Origin: Fratercula arctica
Taxonomy: Eukaryota; Chordata; Aves; Charadriiformes; Alcidae
Length of the DNA: 64,000 nt
Reading direction: 5' to 3'
Assembly: GCA_947846985.1 (NCBI GenBank)
Contig: CANTUZ010000014.1
Coordinates: 4,945,669 to 5,009,668 of the forward strand
The translations under genes and the position numbers were made by a program. Shown piece by piece: positions 10,601 to 21,100 of the stretch. Numbering within the stretch: position 1 is the first letter of the stretch; each line of letters starts with the position of its first letter. The notes beneath the pieces are model-generated. The model was not told where the DNA came from. It ran no database searches and worked only from the letters and a program-made list of their open reading frames with translations.

Positions 10601-13600
10601 ACGACATCCGGCAGGACTTTGTGAGTTGGGAGGGGGGGGTCCCACAGGATCGGGGGGGGTGCAGAGGGTAAAGGAACCACCCCGGTGCGAGGGTTTGCTC
10701 CTTTCCCCGCAGCTGCCTTGGAAATCCTTGGCCAGCATCGTGCAGTTCTACTACATGTGGAAAACCACTGACCGCTACATCCAGCAGGTAAGGCAGGGGG
10801 GGGGCTGCTGCAGCCTGGGGGGGCTCCTACAGCGTGGGGGGGCTGCCCCAAGCCCCCCCACTGTGTCCCCCCTCGTCTTAACACCGTCCCTGCTCACAGA
10901 AGAGGCTGAAGGCAGCGGAGGCAGACAGCAAGCTGAAGCAAGTCTACATCCCCACCTAGTGAGTTGGGGAGGGGGGGTGCTCCTGGGGGGGGCCTGGAGC
11001 CCCTCCTAGGCTTTGGAGGAGTAAAATGAGGCCCCCCCGACCCCCCCTTTCTTCTCAGCACGAAGCCAAACCCCAATCAGATCATCTCGGTGGGCTCCAA
11101 ACCCGGCATGAACGGGGCCGGCTTCCAGAAGGGGTTGACCTGCGAGAGCTGCCACAGTCAGTGGGGTGGGGGGGTCCTGGGGTGGGGGTGTGGGGGGTCC
11201 TGGGGCAGCAGGAATGGGGGTACGCTGGGGTGAGGGGTTCTGGGGCAGAAGAATGGCGGGGGGATGCTGGAGTCGGGGGGGGGGGGTCTTGGGGTGGGGG
11301 GCACCGCTGGGTCTGGGCTCTTGGGAGGAAGTTGGGGGGCTGAGGGCAGCAGAATGCGGGGGGTAGGTGTCGAGTAGGGGGGGGGACAGGGGGCTATAGG
11401 GGTGGGGGGGTCATGGGCAGCAGTGGGGCAGGAGCAGGGATGTACAGAGGTTAGGGAGACAGGACTGGGGGGGCAGCAGGGCCGCCATAGGGACTATGGA
11501 GTAGGAATAGGGGCATATAGAGCTTAAAGGGACAGAATGGGGGGGTTAAGGGGGCAGGATGGGGGACAGGAGGACAGTTATAGGGGCTGTGGGGCAGGAG
11601 CAGGGATGTATAGGGGTTAGGGGCACAGGATGGGGGGGTTAGGGGAGCAGGATGGGGGGCAGCACGGCCACTCTAGGGGCTGGGGGGCAGGATGGGGGTG
11701 TTGGAGGGCAGCAGAGTCTCTGCCCACCCTGTGGGGGGGTTCTCCATACCCACCTCTGCTCCACCCCACAGCCACCCAGTCTGCCCAGTGGTACGCCTGG
11801 GGCCCCCCCAACATGCAATGCCGCCTCTGCGCCTCCTGCTGGATCTACTGGAAGAAATATGGGGGGCTGAAGACCCCCACCCAGCTGGAGGGGGCGGCCC
11901 GCAGCGCCTCGGTGAGCCCTGGGGGGCCCGGTCACCCCACTGACCCCCACCTGTGTCCCCTATGCCAGGCCCCACATCTCCAGGGGACCCCCCAACCACC
12001 CCAGGGCTGGATCCCACACCCCCGGGGACCCCCCCAGCCACCCCACACGCTCCCCTTCTCCCCCCAGCCACCTGCTTCCCCCGCCCCCCCAGTCACCCCA
12101 CACCCCAGGGACTCCTCCTGCATCCCAGCTACCCCAGAGCAGGACCCACCCCCCCCAAGAGACCCCTCCTGAGCCCCCAGGGACCCCCCCTTGCATCCTC
12201 CCAGCCACCCCACACCAAGCTCCGCATCTCCAGGGACCCCCCCCCTGAGCCCCCAACCACCTCAGGGCAGGACCCACCACCCCCAGGGACCCCCCCTGAG
12301 CCCCCAGCGACCCTGCATCCCCCAGCCACCCTACACCAGGCCCCACATCTCCAGGGACCCCCCCCCTGAGCCCCCAACCACCTCAGGGCAGGACCCACCA
12401 CCCCCAGGGACCCCCCCTGAGCCCCCAGCGACCCTGCATCCCCCAGCCACCCTACACCAGGCCCCACATCTCCAGGGACCCCCCCCCCTGAGCCCCCAAC
12501 CACCTCAGGGCAGGACCCACCACCCCCAGGGACCCCCCCCTGAGCCCCCAGCGACCCTGCATCCCCCAGCCACCCTACACCAGGCCCCACATCTCCAGGG
12601 GACCCCCCAGCCACCCCAGGGCTGGACCCCACACCACGGGGGGACCCCCCCCTAAGCCCTCAACCACCTCAGGGCAGGACCCACCACCCCCAGGGAACCC
12701 CCCCCCCCCGAGTCCCCAGGGACCCTCCCACCACCCCAGAGCGGGACCCCACACCCCTGGGGGTGCCCCCTGCACCCCTCCGTGCCCCCCGCACCCCCCA
12801 GTGCCCCCCAGCAACCCTCACCGAGCTCTTTGATGATAGTCCTTTTGTCCGTGTGTGTGTGTGTGTGTGTGTGTCCCTCTCCTCGCAGGAGCCCCACTCC
12901 CGGGGTCACCTCTCGCGCCCCGAAGCGCAGAGCCTCTCCCCTTACACCACCAGCGCCAGTCGGGCCAAGTTACTGGCCAAGAACCGCCAGACCTTCCTCC
13001 TCCAGACCACCCGCCTCACCCGCCTGGCCCGCCGCCTCTGCCGCGACGTCCTGCAGCCCCGCCGCGCCGCCCGCCGCCCCTACGCCCCCATCAACGCCAA
13101 CGCCATCAAGGCCGAGTGTAGGTGACGGCTGGGGGGGGGGGGACGACACGTCCCCCGCCCTCGCAAACCCTCTTCTTCATCGCCTTCCTCCTCCTCCTAC
13201 TCCCGCAGGCTCCATCCGCTTGCCCAAGGCTGCTAAGGCTCCCCTCAAGATTCACCCGCTGGCCCGGCTGCCCCTCGCCGCCATCGTCAAGGAGCTGGGT
13301 GAGAGGCTGGGGGGCCGCGGGGGGGGGTCCCAGGGGGTGTGGGGTCCTGCCCTGGGGTGGCTGGGGGGTGCGTGAGGGGTCCCTGAGGGTGGGGGGGGTC
13401 CCTGGGGCTGGGGGGGTCCTGCCCTGGAGTGGCTGGGGGGTGCGTGAGGAGTCCCTGAGGGTGGGGGTTCCCGGGGGCTGGGGGGTGCATGAGGGGTCCC
13501 TGAGAGTGGGGGGGGTCCCTGGGGCTGGGCAGTCCTGCCCTGGGGTGGCTGGGGGGTGCGTGAGGGGTCCCTGAGGGTGAGGGGGTCCCTGGGGCTGGGG

Positions 13601-16600
13601 GGTCCTGCCCTGGGGTGGCTGGGGGTGCAGGAAGGGTCCCTGAGGGTGGGGGGGTCCCTGGGGCTGGGGGGTCCTGCCCTGGAGTGGCTGGGGGGTGCGT
13701 GAGGGGTCCCTGAGGGTGGGGGGGTCCCTGGGGCTGGGGGGTCCTGCCCTGGGGTGGCCGGGGGTGCAGGAAGGGTCCCTGAGGGTGGGGGGGTCCCTGG
13801 GGCTGGGGGGTGCTGCCCTGGAGTGGCTGGGGGGTGCGTGAGGGGTCCCTGAGGGTGGGGGGGTCCCTGGGGCTGGGGGGTCCTGCCCTGAAGTGGCTGG
13901 GGGGTGCGTGAGGGGTCCCTGAGGGTGGGGGGGGTCCCTGGGGCTGGGGGGTCCTGCCCTGAAGTGGCTGGGGGGTGCGTGAGGGGTCCCTGAGGGTGGG
14001 GGGGTCCCTGGGGCTGGGGGGTCCTGCCCTGGGGTGGCTGGGGGTGCAGGAAGGGTCCCTGAGGGTGGGGGGGTCCCTGGGGCTGGGGGGGTCCTGCCCT
14101 GGAGTGGCTGGGGGGTGCGTGAGGGGTCCCTGAGGGTGGGGGGGTCCCTGGGGCTGGGGGGGTCCTGCCCTGAAGTGGCTGGGGGGTGCGTGAGGGGTCC
14201 CTGAGGGTGGGGGTTCCCTGGGGCTGGGGGGTGCATGAGGAGTCCCTGAGGGTGGGGGTTCCCTGGGGCTGGGGGGTGCATGAGGGGTCCCTGAGGGTGG
14301 GGGGGTCCCTGGGGCTGGGGGGTCCTGCCCTGGGTGGCCGGGGGGTGCGTGAGGGTCCCTGAGGGTGGGGGGTCCCCGGGGGATGGGGGGTGCTGCCCTG
14401 GAGTGGCTGGGGGGTGCGTGAGGGGTCCCTGAGGGTGGGGGGGGCCCTGGGGCTGGGGGGTCCTGCCCTGGAAGTGGCTGGGGGGTGCAGTGAGGGTCCC
14501 TGAGGGTGGGGGGGGTCCCTGGGGCTGGGGGGTGCTGCCCTGAGTGGCTGGGGGGTGCGTGAGGAGTCCCTGAGGGTGGGGGTTCCCGGGGGCTGGGGGG
14601 TGCATGAGGGGTCCCTGAGAGTGGGGGGGTCCCTGGGGCTGGGCAGTCCTGCCCTGGGGTGGCTGGGGGGTGCGTGAGGGGTCCCTGAGGGTGAGGGGGG
14701 TCCCTGGGGCTGGGGGGTCCTGCCCTGGGGTGGCTGGGGGGTGCGTGAGGGGTCCCTGAGGGTGGGGGGGTCCCTGGGGCTGGGGGGTCCTGCCCTGGGG
14801 TGGCCGGGGGGTGCGTGAGGGGTCCCTGAGGGTGGGGGGGTCCCTGGGGCTGGGGGGTCCTGCCCTGGGGTGGCCGGGGGTGCAGGAAGGGTCCTAAATG
14901 TGGGGGGGGGTGGGTTGCAGTGCTGGGGGCATCCCCGGGGCTGTGGGTGTCCCCGGGCCTGGGGGGTCCTGCCATGGGGTGGCTGAGGGGTGTGGGAGGG
15001 GTCCCTGGAGGTGGAGGGTGCGGTGCTGGGGGGGTCCCTGGGGGTGTGGGGTGCAGCCCTGGGGTGGCTGGTGGATGCTGGGGGGTCCCTGGGGATTCGG
15101 GGGGTTCCCTGGGGGTGGAGGGACTGGCTGGGGGTGCATGGGGTGGTCCCCAGGGATTCGCGGGGGGGTCCCCAGGGATGTGGGGTCCAGCCCTGGGGTG
15201 GCAGGGCCTGTCCCTAATGTCGTGGGGCTCGGTGTGGGGGACACGGGGGGGGGGGGGTCTGGCCGTGGGGCGTCTGGGGGGGGTCCCCTGGGGATGGGGA
15301 GCAGCTGGGGGGCACATAGGGGTGGGGTTCCCCACTGGGGGTGTGGGGCTGGATTTTGGGGCTCTGCCTTGGAGCCGTGGGCTGCACGGGAGTGGGGGGG
15401 GGGGGGGGTGAGGTCCTGTGGGGCTGGGGGGAGCCGTGGGGCAGCCCCTGACCCCCTGATTTCCACCCCCCCTGCAGCCGCACAGGCCCCCCTGAAGCCG
15501 AAGACGCCGCGGGGCACCAAGACCCCCATTAACCGTAACCAGCTGAGCCAGAGCCGGGGGCTGGCGGGGCTGGTGGGCAAGAGGGGCTATGAGGGGGCTG
15601 GCGAGTGCCACCGCCCCCCCCGAGTGCGGGTACGGACGCCTGGGGGGCTACCAGGGGGCGGCGAGGGCCACCAACCCCCGGTATGGGGGCACTGGAGGGG
15701 GCGGGAGCTCGCTGGGAGTGACAGGGAGAGGAGCCTGTGGGAGCGGGGCTGGGGCGGGGCTTGGAGGTGATTGGCAGGGGGTGGAGCTTATGAGGTGATT
15801 GGCAGGAGGGTGGGACCTGGGGGTGATTGGTGGGGGGTGGAGCCTAGGGGTGATTGACAGGGGGTGGGACAGGGAGGGTGATTGGCAGGGGGTGGGGCCT
15901 ATGGGGTTATGGTCAGGGGGTGGAACCTAAGGGTGAGTGGCAGGGGGTGGAGCCTATGGGGTGACTGACAGGGGAGGGACCTGGGGGATGATTGGCGGGG
16001 GTGGAGCCTATGGGATGATTGGTGGGAGGCGGAGCTGGGCTTGAATGATGGGGCAGGGCTTGGAATGATTGACAGGGGGTGGAGCCTGTGGGAAAGAGGT
16101 GGGGCTAGCTGGGGGTGATTGACAAGAGCCTGCAGGAACAGGGCTGGCCCTGATTGGTTGGGAAAAGAGCCTTGTGGGCGGGGCCTGGGCTGATTGACAA
16201 GGGGGAGGACTCAGAGCTGAGTGACAGCTCCGGGCAGGGGTGGGCGGGGCCAAGCGGGGCCAGGGCAGCCTGCGATTGGCCGAGGGGCGGGGCCTTGACA
16301 CTGCCGCCCAGGTCGGGGGCGGGGCTCTCCCCTTCTCGGCCAACGGGCGCCCCCTGACGGCGGGGCTGCGCGCCGGGCCCCCCCCTGCCAGCAAGAGGCA
16401 GAAGCTGAACCCGGCGGATGCCCCCAACCCCGTCGTCTTTGTGGCCACCAAGGACACCAGGTCCGGGGGGGGGGGGGCGGGGCTTGGGAGGGGACTATGG
16501 GGTCTGGTAGGGGGCGAAAGAGATGTGGGAGGGGGCTACAGTGCCTGGAGAGGGGGCTACAGTGTGTGGGAGGGTGCCAGGGGGTTGGGGAGGGGGGCTG

Positions 16601-17657
16601 TGGGGATTTGGGAGGGGGCTAAGGGGTCTGGAGGGCGGGGAGGGGGCTAAGAGATGTGGGAGGGGGCTATGGGCCTGGGGAGGGGGGCTGTGGGGATTTG
16701 GAGGGGGCTAAGGGGTCTGGAGGGCGGGGAGGGGGCTAAGAGATGTGGGAGGGGGCTATGGGCCTGGGGAGGGGGGCTGTGGGGATTTGGGAGGGGGCTA
16801 AGGGGTCTGGAGGGCGGGGAGGGGGCTAAGAGATGTGGGAGGGGGCTATGGGCCTGGGGAGGGGGGCTGTGGGGATTTGGGAGGGGGCTAAGGGGTCTGG
16901 AGGGCGGGGAGGGGGCTATGGGCCTGAGGACGGGGCTACGGCGTTGGGGAGGGGGGCTAAGGGGTGCGGGAGGGGGCTGTGGCGCCTGGGGCAGGGGGCT
17001 ATGGGGTCTGGGGAGGGGGCTACGGAGCCTGGAGGAGGGACTACAGGGTCTGGGAGGGGACTATCACGTCTGGGAGGGGGGCTATGGGGGCTTGGAAGGG
17101 GGCTATGGGGTCTGGGGAGGGGGCTATGAGGTCTGGGGGGGGTGTAGGGCTGCAGCTGGGGCGGAGGGAGGTGGGGGAGGGGGAGCTGAAGGGCAGAGAG
17201 GGGGATCTGGGGGGGCCATGGGGCAGACAGGGGGTGGCCATGGGGTGGGGGGGGGGGTGGTCCGCAGGGCCATGAGGTGAAGGGGGGGACATATGGGGGG
17301 GGTCATGGGGTGGAGGGGGGGGGGGGGGCTGTGGGGTGGACAAGGGGATGAGAAGAGGGGGGGCTTGGGATTCTAGGGGGGCCATGGGGCAGAGGAGGGG
17401 GGGGGGTCGATCTGGGGGCCCATGGGGCAGAGTGGGGGTGTCCCGACCCCCCCCCCACCCCATTTTTTGCGCATCCCCCCCCCAGGGCGCTACGGAAGGC
17501 GCTGACGCACCTGGAGCTCCGCCGGGCCGCCCGCCGCCCCAACCTCCCCCTCAAGGTGAAACCGGGGCCCCCCCTGAGGCCGGGGGGGGGGTCCCTGCCC
17601 CCCCCCGCCCCCCCCCACCCTGCCAGCACCTCAGAGCCCATCGTCCTTGAGGACTGA
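7638..17657 (+). CDS. MTA2: MTA2, metastasis-associated protein 2 (NuRD subunit)
   Basis: Eighteen exons: 7638-7665, 8616-8683, 8818-8911, 9431-9548, 9651-9714, 9809-9926, 10036-10138, 10229-10328, 10432-10620, 10713-10787, 10900-10958, 11059-11156, 11772-11911, 12889-13117, 13209-13298, 15478-15629, 16312-16460, 17486-17657 (TGA). All phases join, giving 681 residues (human 668). MTA2 is a nuclear scaffold of the NuRD remodelling and deacetylase complex. In order: BAH domain from [21 protein letters not shown]2, SANT ([20 protein letters not shown]) which recruits HDAC1/2, and a GATA-type finger CESCHTTQSAQW...CRLCASC. The tail has [17 protein letters not shown] and ends EPIVLED as in human. 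The start fits because human MTA2 begins the same way. The donor at 15629 is the weakest border: about 13 residues there ([12 protein letters not shown]) do not match human. No frame break was found. Confidence 0.96.
7690..8140. repeat. G-rich tandem repeat in MTA2 intron 1
   Basis: Units of about 25-30 bp of the type 'GGGGGTCCGTGAGGGGA' fill the first half of the intron. The rest of the intron up to 8615 is unique and C/G-rich. Confidence 0.8.
11160..11650. repeat. Degenerate G-rich repeat in MTA2 intron 12
   Basis: Irregular units with 'GGGGCAGCAGGAATGGGGG', 'TATAGGGGTTAGGG' and 'GGGGGACAGGAGGACAG'. No exon seen between 11157 and 11771. Confidence 0.65.
11950..12830. repeat. C-rich minisatellite, about 120-bp unit, in MTA2 intron 13
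   Basis: Units contain 'CCCCACATCTCCAGGGACCC', 'AACCACCTCAGGGCAGGACC' and 'AGCGACCCTGCATCCCCC'. Near-identical copies start near 12331, 12452 and 12573, and more diverged half-units lie upstream. Confidence 0.88.
12851..12874. repeat. (GT)n dinucleotide repeat next to the MTA2 exon 14 acceptor
   Basis: Twelve GT dinucleotides followed by CCCTCTCCTCGCAG. The repeat lies just upstream of the polypyrimidine tract of the exon starting at 12889, so its length could affect that acceptor. Confidence 0.9.
13310..14890. repeat. Minisatellite of about 70-bp units in MTA2 intron 15
   Basis: More than 20 tandem units with 'GGTCCCTGGGGCTGGGGGG', 'TCCTGCCCTGGGGTGGCTGG' and 'GGGTGCGTGAGGGGTCCCTG'. The intron spans 13299-15477; after 14890 the sequence becomes more irregular. 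Long Pro-rich frames on the - strand (over 700 codons) are by-products of this array. Confidence 0.93.
15760..16210. repeat. GATTGG-bearing minisatellite in MTA2 intron 16
   Basis: About 12 units of roughly 35 bp such as 'GGTGATTGGCAGGGGGTGG' plus 'AGCCTATGGGG'. Each unit has TGATTGG or a variant (TGATTGA, TGACTGA), the reverse complement of the CCAAT box. See the findings. Confidence 0.85.
16480..17330. repeat. Minisatellite of about 91-bp units in MTA2 intron 17
   Basis: Near-identical units with 'AAGAGATGTGGGAGGGGGCT', 'ATGGGCCTGGGGAGGGGGG' and 'GGGGTCTGGAGGGCGGGG' repeat near 16648, 16739 and 16830, then break down into shorter GGGGGCTATGGGG units. Confidence 0.9.
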
Positions 17658-17904
17658 CCCCCGCCCCCCCCGTCCCCCGCCGTCACCGGGCCGGGCCCCT
17701 TTTGTATTTTTTTTATTTCCATAGAAATATCCGCCGGGGTAGGGGGGGGTCCCGGTGCCGGTCCGGTGCCCCCCCCCCCCCCCCCCCCACTGCCTTTTAC
17801 CCCCTCCCCGCCGCGGGCCCCTTTTGTACGTGGAGCAACACCCACCCACCCCCCAACCCCCCCGGTTTTGTATCTCGGGCTGTCCCGGTTCTGTAGCGCC
17901 AGGA

Positions 17905-17910
17905 AATAAA
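17905..17910 (+). terminator. MTA2 polyadenylation signal
   Basis: Canonical AATAAA about 250 bases after the MTA2 stop. The TUT1 start codon is only about 260 bases further on, so little intergenic DNA separates the genes. Confidence 0.88.
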
Positions 17911-18074
17911 CAAAAACGACGATTTTTCTTCACCGGGGTCCAAAAAGCGGCACCGGGCGGAGGCGGGAGGGGAGTTACCGGGCGGGGGGGTCGAAATACT
18001 GGTGGGGGGAGATACCGGGGAACGGAACGTTTCTGCCGGGCCGCGTTTCTGGGGGAGCTAGGTGAGTGCGAGTC

Positions 18075-18133
18075 GCTTCCGGCGGAAGTTCTGTGGGGGA
18101 CGTAGGCGGGACGGACCACTTCCGGCGGAAGTT
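18075..18133 (+). promoter_or_regulatory. TUT1 promoter, paired ETS-like palindromes
   Basis: CTTCCGGCGGAAGTT occurs twice, at about 18075-18089 and 18119-18133. Each is an inverted pair of ETS/GABP half sites, 40-95 bases upstream of the TUT1 ATG. There is no TATA box. Motifs are seen directly; their use is inferred from position. Confidence 0.6.
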
Positions 18134-18171
18134 GTGGAGAGAAGCGGGAGGACGCCGGTGGTGGCGCGGAC

Positions 18172-21100
18172 ATGGCGGGTACCGGTAACGACCCCAGCCC
18201 AGCCACGGACGTGGACACCAGCCCCGACACCGATACCGGCCCCCACCCAGCCGTGGAGGCGGGTCCCGGCCCGGTCCTCGGTACCGGCACTGACTCCGGT
18301 CCAGCCACGGACGCGGACACCGGCCCAGACGCGGCTCCCGGCCCGGTCCCCGGTACTAGTACCGGCTTCTGCCCAGCCACGGAGGCGGACACCGGCCTGA
18401 AGACCGACCCCAGCTCCAGCCCGCCCACGGACGCGGCTCCCGACCCGCTCCCCGGTGCCGGTACCGTTCCTGGTACCCTCCCCGACCCGGTAACAGATCC
18501 CGACGTGGAGTCTCAACCTCGGGGCGGGTTCCGTTGCCGCTTGTGCCAAGTCTCCGCCGCCAACCGTGAGTGCCGGGGGTCGTCTCCGGTGGCGGCTGTC
18601 AAAGTTGCGGGGGTGGGGGGGGGGGCTCCGGTTTACCGGCTACCGGCGCTGCCTTTCCCCCCGGTGCAGGGCCGAGCTTGGTGGAGCATCTCCGGGGGAA
18701 GAAGCACCAGCGGCTGCGGGCCCTACGGGCCCAGCGCCGGGCCCAGGAACAACGGAGCCTTTTCGTTACCGGTTTCGCCCGTGGCACCTCGGGCCTGGAA
18801 CTTACCGACTATTTCCGTACCTACGGCGATGTCGCGACGGTCGTGATGGACAAAGAGAAGGTGGGGGCGACCCCGGGGGAGGAGGGGGACACACCCTGGA
18901 GGTACCGGGAGGGGCTGACGGTGTTTCCCCGCCCCCGATTTTAGGGCGCTTACGCCATCGTGGAGCTGCGGGAGGCAGCGGGACGGGAGCGGGCGCTGGC
19001 AGAGCCCCGGCACCACCTGGCCGGGCACCGGCTCCGCGTCCGGCCCCGGGAGCAAAAAGGATTCGTTTATGGCCCCCCCCCCGGGCGCAGCCCCCGCCGG
19101 GAGCCCCTCGGCCCGGCCCAGCTGGAGCAGGAGCTTTGGCAGGTCTCAGACGTGAGTGGGGGCTTGGGGAGGGCGCGGACACCCCCTGGAGGGGTCCCGG
19201 GGGTTTGGGGGGGGTGAGTCCCAGGGCTCTGCCGGGGATTTGGGGTAGATCCCAGGGATTTGGGGAGGGGTCCTGGGGGTTGGGGGGGTTCCCGGGGCTC
19301 TCCTGGGGATTTGGGGTGGATCCCAGGGATTTGGGGTGGGTCCCAGGGATTTGGGGAGGGGTCCCAGGGATTTGGGGAGGGCTCTTGGGGGTTTGGGGGG
19401 GTGAGTCCCAGGGCTCTGCCGGGGATTTGGGGTGGATCCCAGGGATTTGGGGAGGGGTCCCAGGGGTCTGGGGGGGTGAGTCCCGGGGCTCTCCTGGGGA
19501 TTTGGGGTGGATCCCAGGGGTTTGGGGTGGGTCCCAGGGATTTGGAGAGGGGTCCCAGGGATTTGGGGAGGGGTCCCGGGGCTTTGGGGGGGTGAGTCCC
19601 AGGGCTCTGCCGGGGATTTGGGGTGGATCCCAGGGATTTGGGGAGGGGTCCTGGGGGTTTGGGGGGGTTCCCGGGGCTCTCCTGGGGATTTGGGGTGGAT
19701 CCCAGGGATTTGGGGTGGGTCCCAGGGATTTGGGGAGGGGTCCTGGGGGTTTGGGGGGGTTCCCGGGACTCTCCCGGGGATTTGGGGTGGATCCCAGGGA
19801 TTTGGGGTGGGTCCCAGGGATTTGGGGTGGGTCCCAGGGATTTGGGGAGGGCTCTTGGGGGTTTGGGGGGGTTCCCGGGGATTTGGGGGGGTTCCCGGGG
19901 ATTTGGGGAGGGGTCCCGGGGGTTTGGGGAGGGCTCTTGGGGGTTTGGGGGGGTGAGTCCCGGGGCTCTGCCGGGGATTTGGGGTGGATCCCAGGGATTT
20001 GGGGTGGGTCCCAGGGATTTGGGGAGGGCTCTTGGGGGTTTGGGGGGGTTCCCGGGGCTCTGCCGGGGATTTGGGGTGGATCCCAGGGATTTGGGGTGGG
20101 TCCTAGGGGTTTGGGGAGGGCTCTTGGGGGGTTTTGGGGGGGTTCCCGGGGCTCTCCCGGGGATTTGGGGTGGATCCCAGGGATTTGGGGAGGGGTCCCG
20201 GGGGTTTGGGGGGGTGAGTCCCGGGGCTCTCCCGGGGATTTGTGGGGGGGGGATCCCAGGGATTTGGGGAGGGGTCCCAGGGATTTGGGGGAGGGCTCCG
20301 TTTGGGGGGTTTGGGGGGGTTCCCGGGGCTCTGCCGGGGATTTGGGGTGGGTCCCAGGGATTTGGGGAGGGGTCCCGGGGGTTTGGGGGGGTTCCCGGGG
20401 CTCTGCCGGGGATTTGGGGTGGATCCCAGGGATTTGGGGAGGGGTCCCGGGGGTTTGGGGGGTGAGTCCCGGGGCTCTCCCAGGGATTTGGGGTGGATCC
20501 CGGGGATTTGGAGAGGGGTCCCGGGGGTTTGGGGAGGGCTCTTGGGGGTTTGGGGGGGTTCCCGGGGCTCTGCCGGGGACCTGGGGGGTCCCAGGGCTCT
20601 TCTGGGGATCAGGGAGGGTTCTGGGGCTCTCCCAGGGATTTGGGGAGGGGTTCTGGGGACTTGGAGGGGGTCCCGGGCTCTCCCAGGGATTTGGGAGGGC
20701 GTCTCGAGGCTCTCCTAGGGGTTTGGGGCTGTCCTGGGGATTTGGAAGGGTCCCAGGGCTTTTGGGGGCTCCCGAGTGTCTTCCAGGGGTGTGGGAACAC
20801 ACTGGGGACCGTGGGTGACCCTGGGGACCACCTTGGGGGGGGGGGGGACGGGGGACGAAGGGGGGGATGCGCCCCGGGCTGGCCGGTGACAGGGGTGGTC
20901 CTCGCAGGTGGACACCCAAATGTCACGGCTGGTGGAGCTGCTGGAGCTGAGCGAGGCCGAGCGCCGGGTGCGGCACCTCCTGGTGACGCTCTTCCAGGAG
21001 GTTTTCACCGAGTTCTTCCCCGGTGAGTGTCCGTGTCCCGTCCCCCCCCCTCCCCCCCCCCCCGCCTTCTTCGTGTCTCGCGTCCCTCAGGCCAGCCCGG

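Noticed and set aside
13106..15611. A - strand frame of over 770 codons rich in Pro, Gly and Thr
   Set aside because: Product of the 70-bp repeat in MTA2 intron 15; its frame crosses real MTA2 exons on the other strand.
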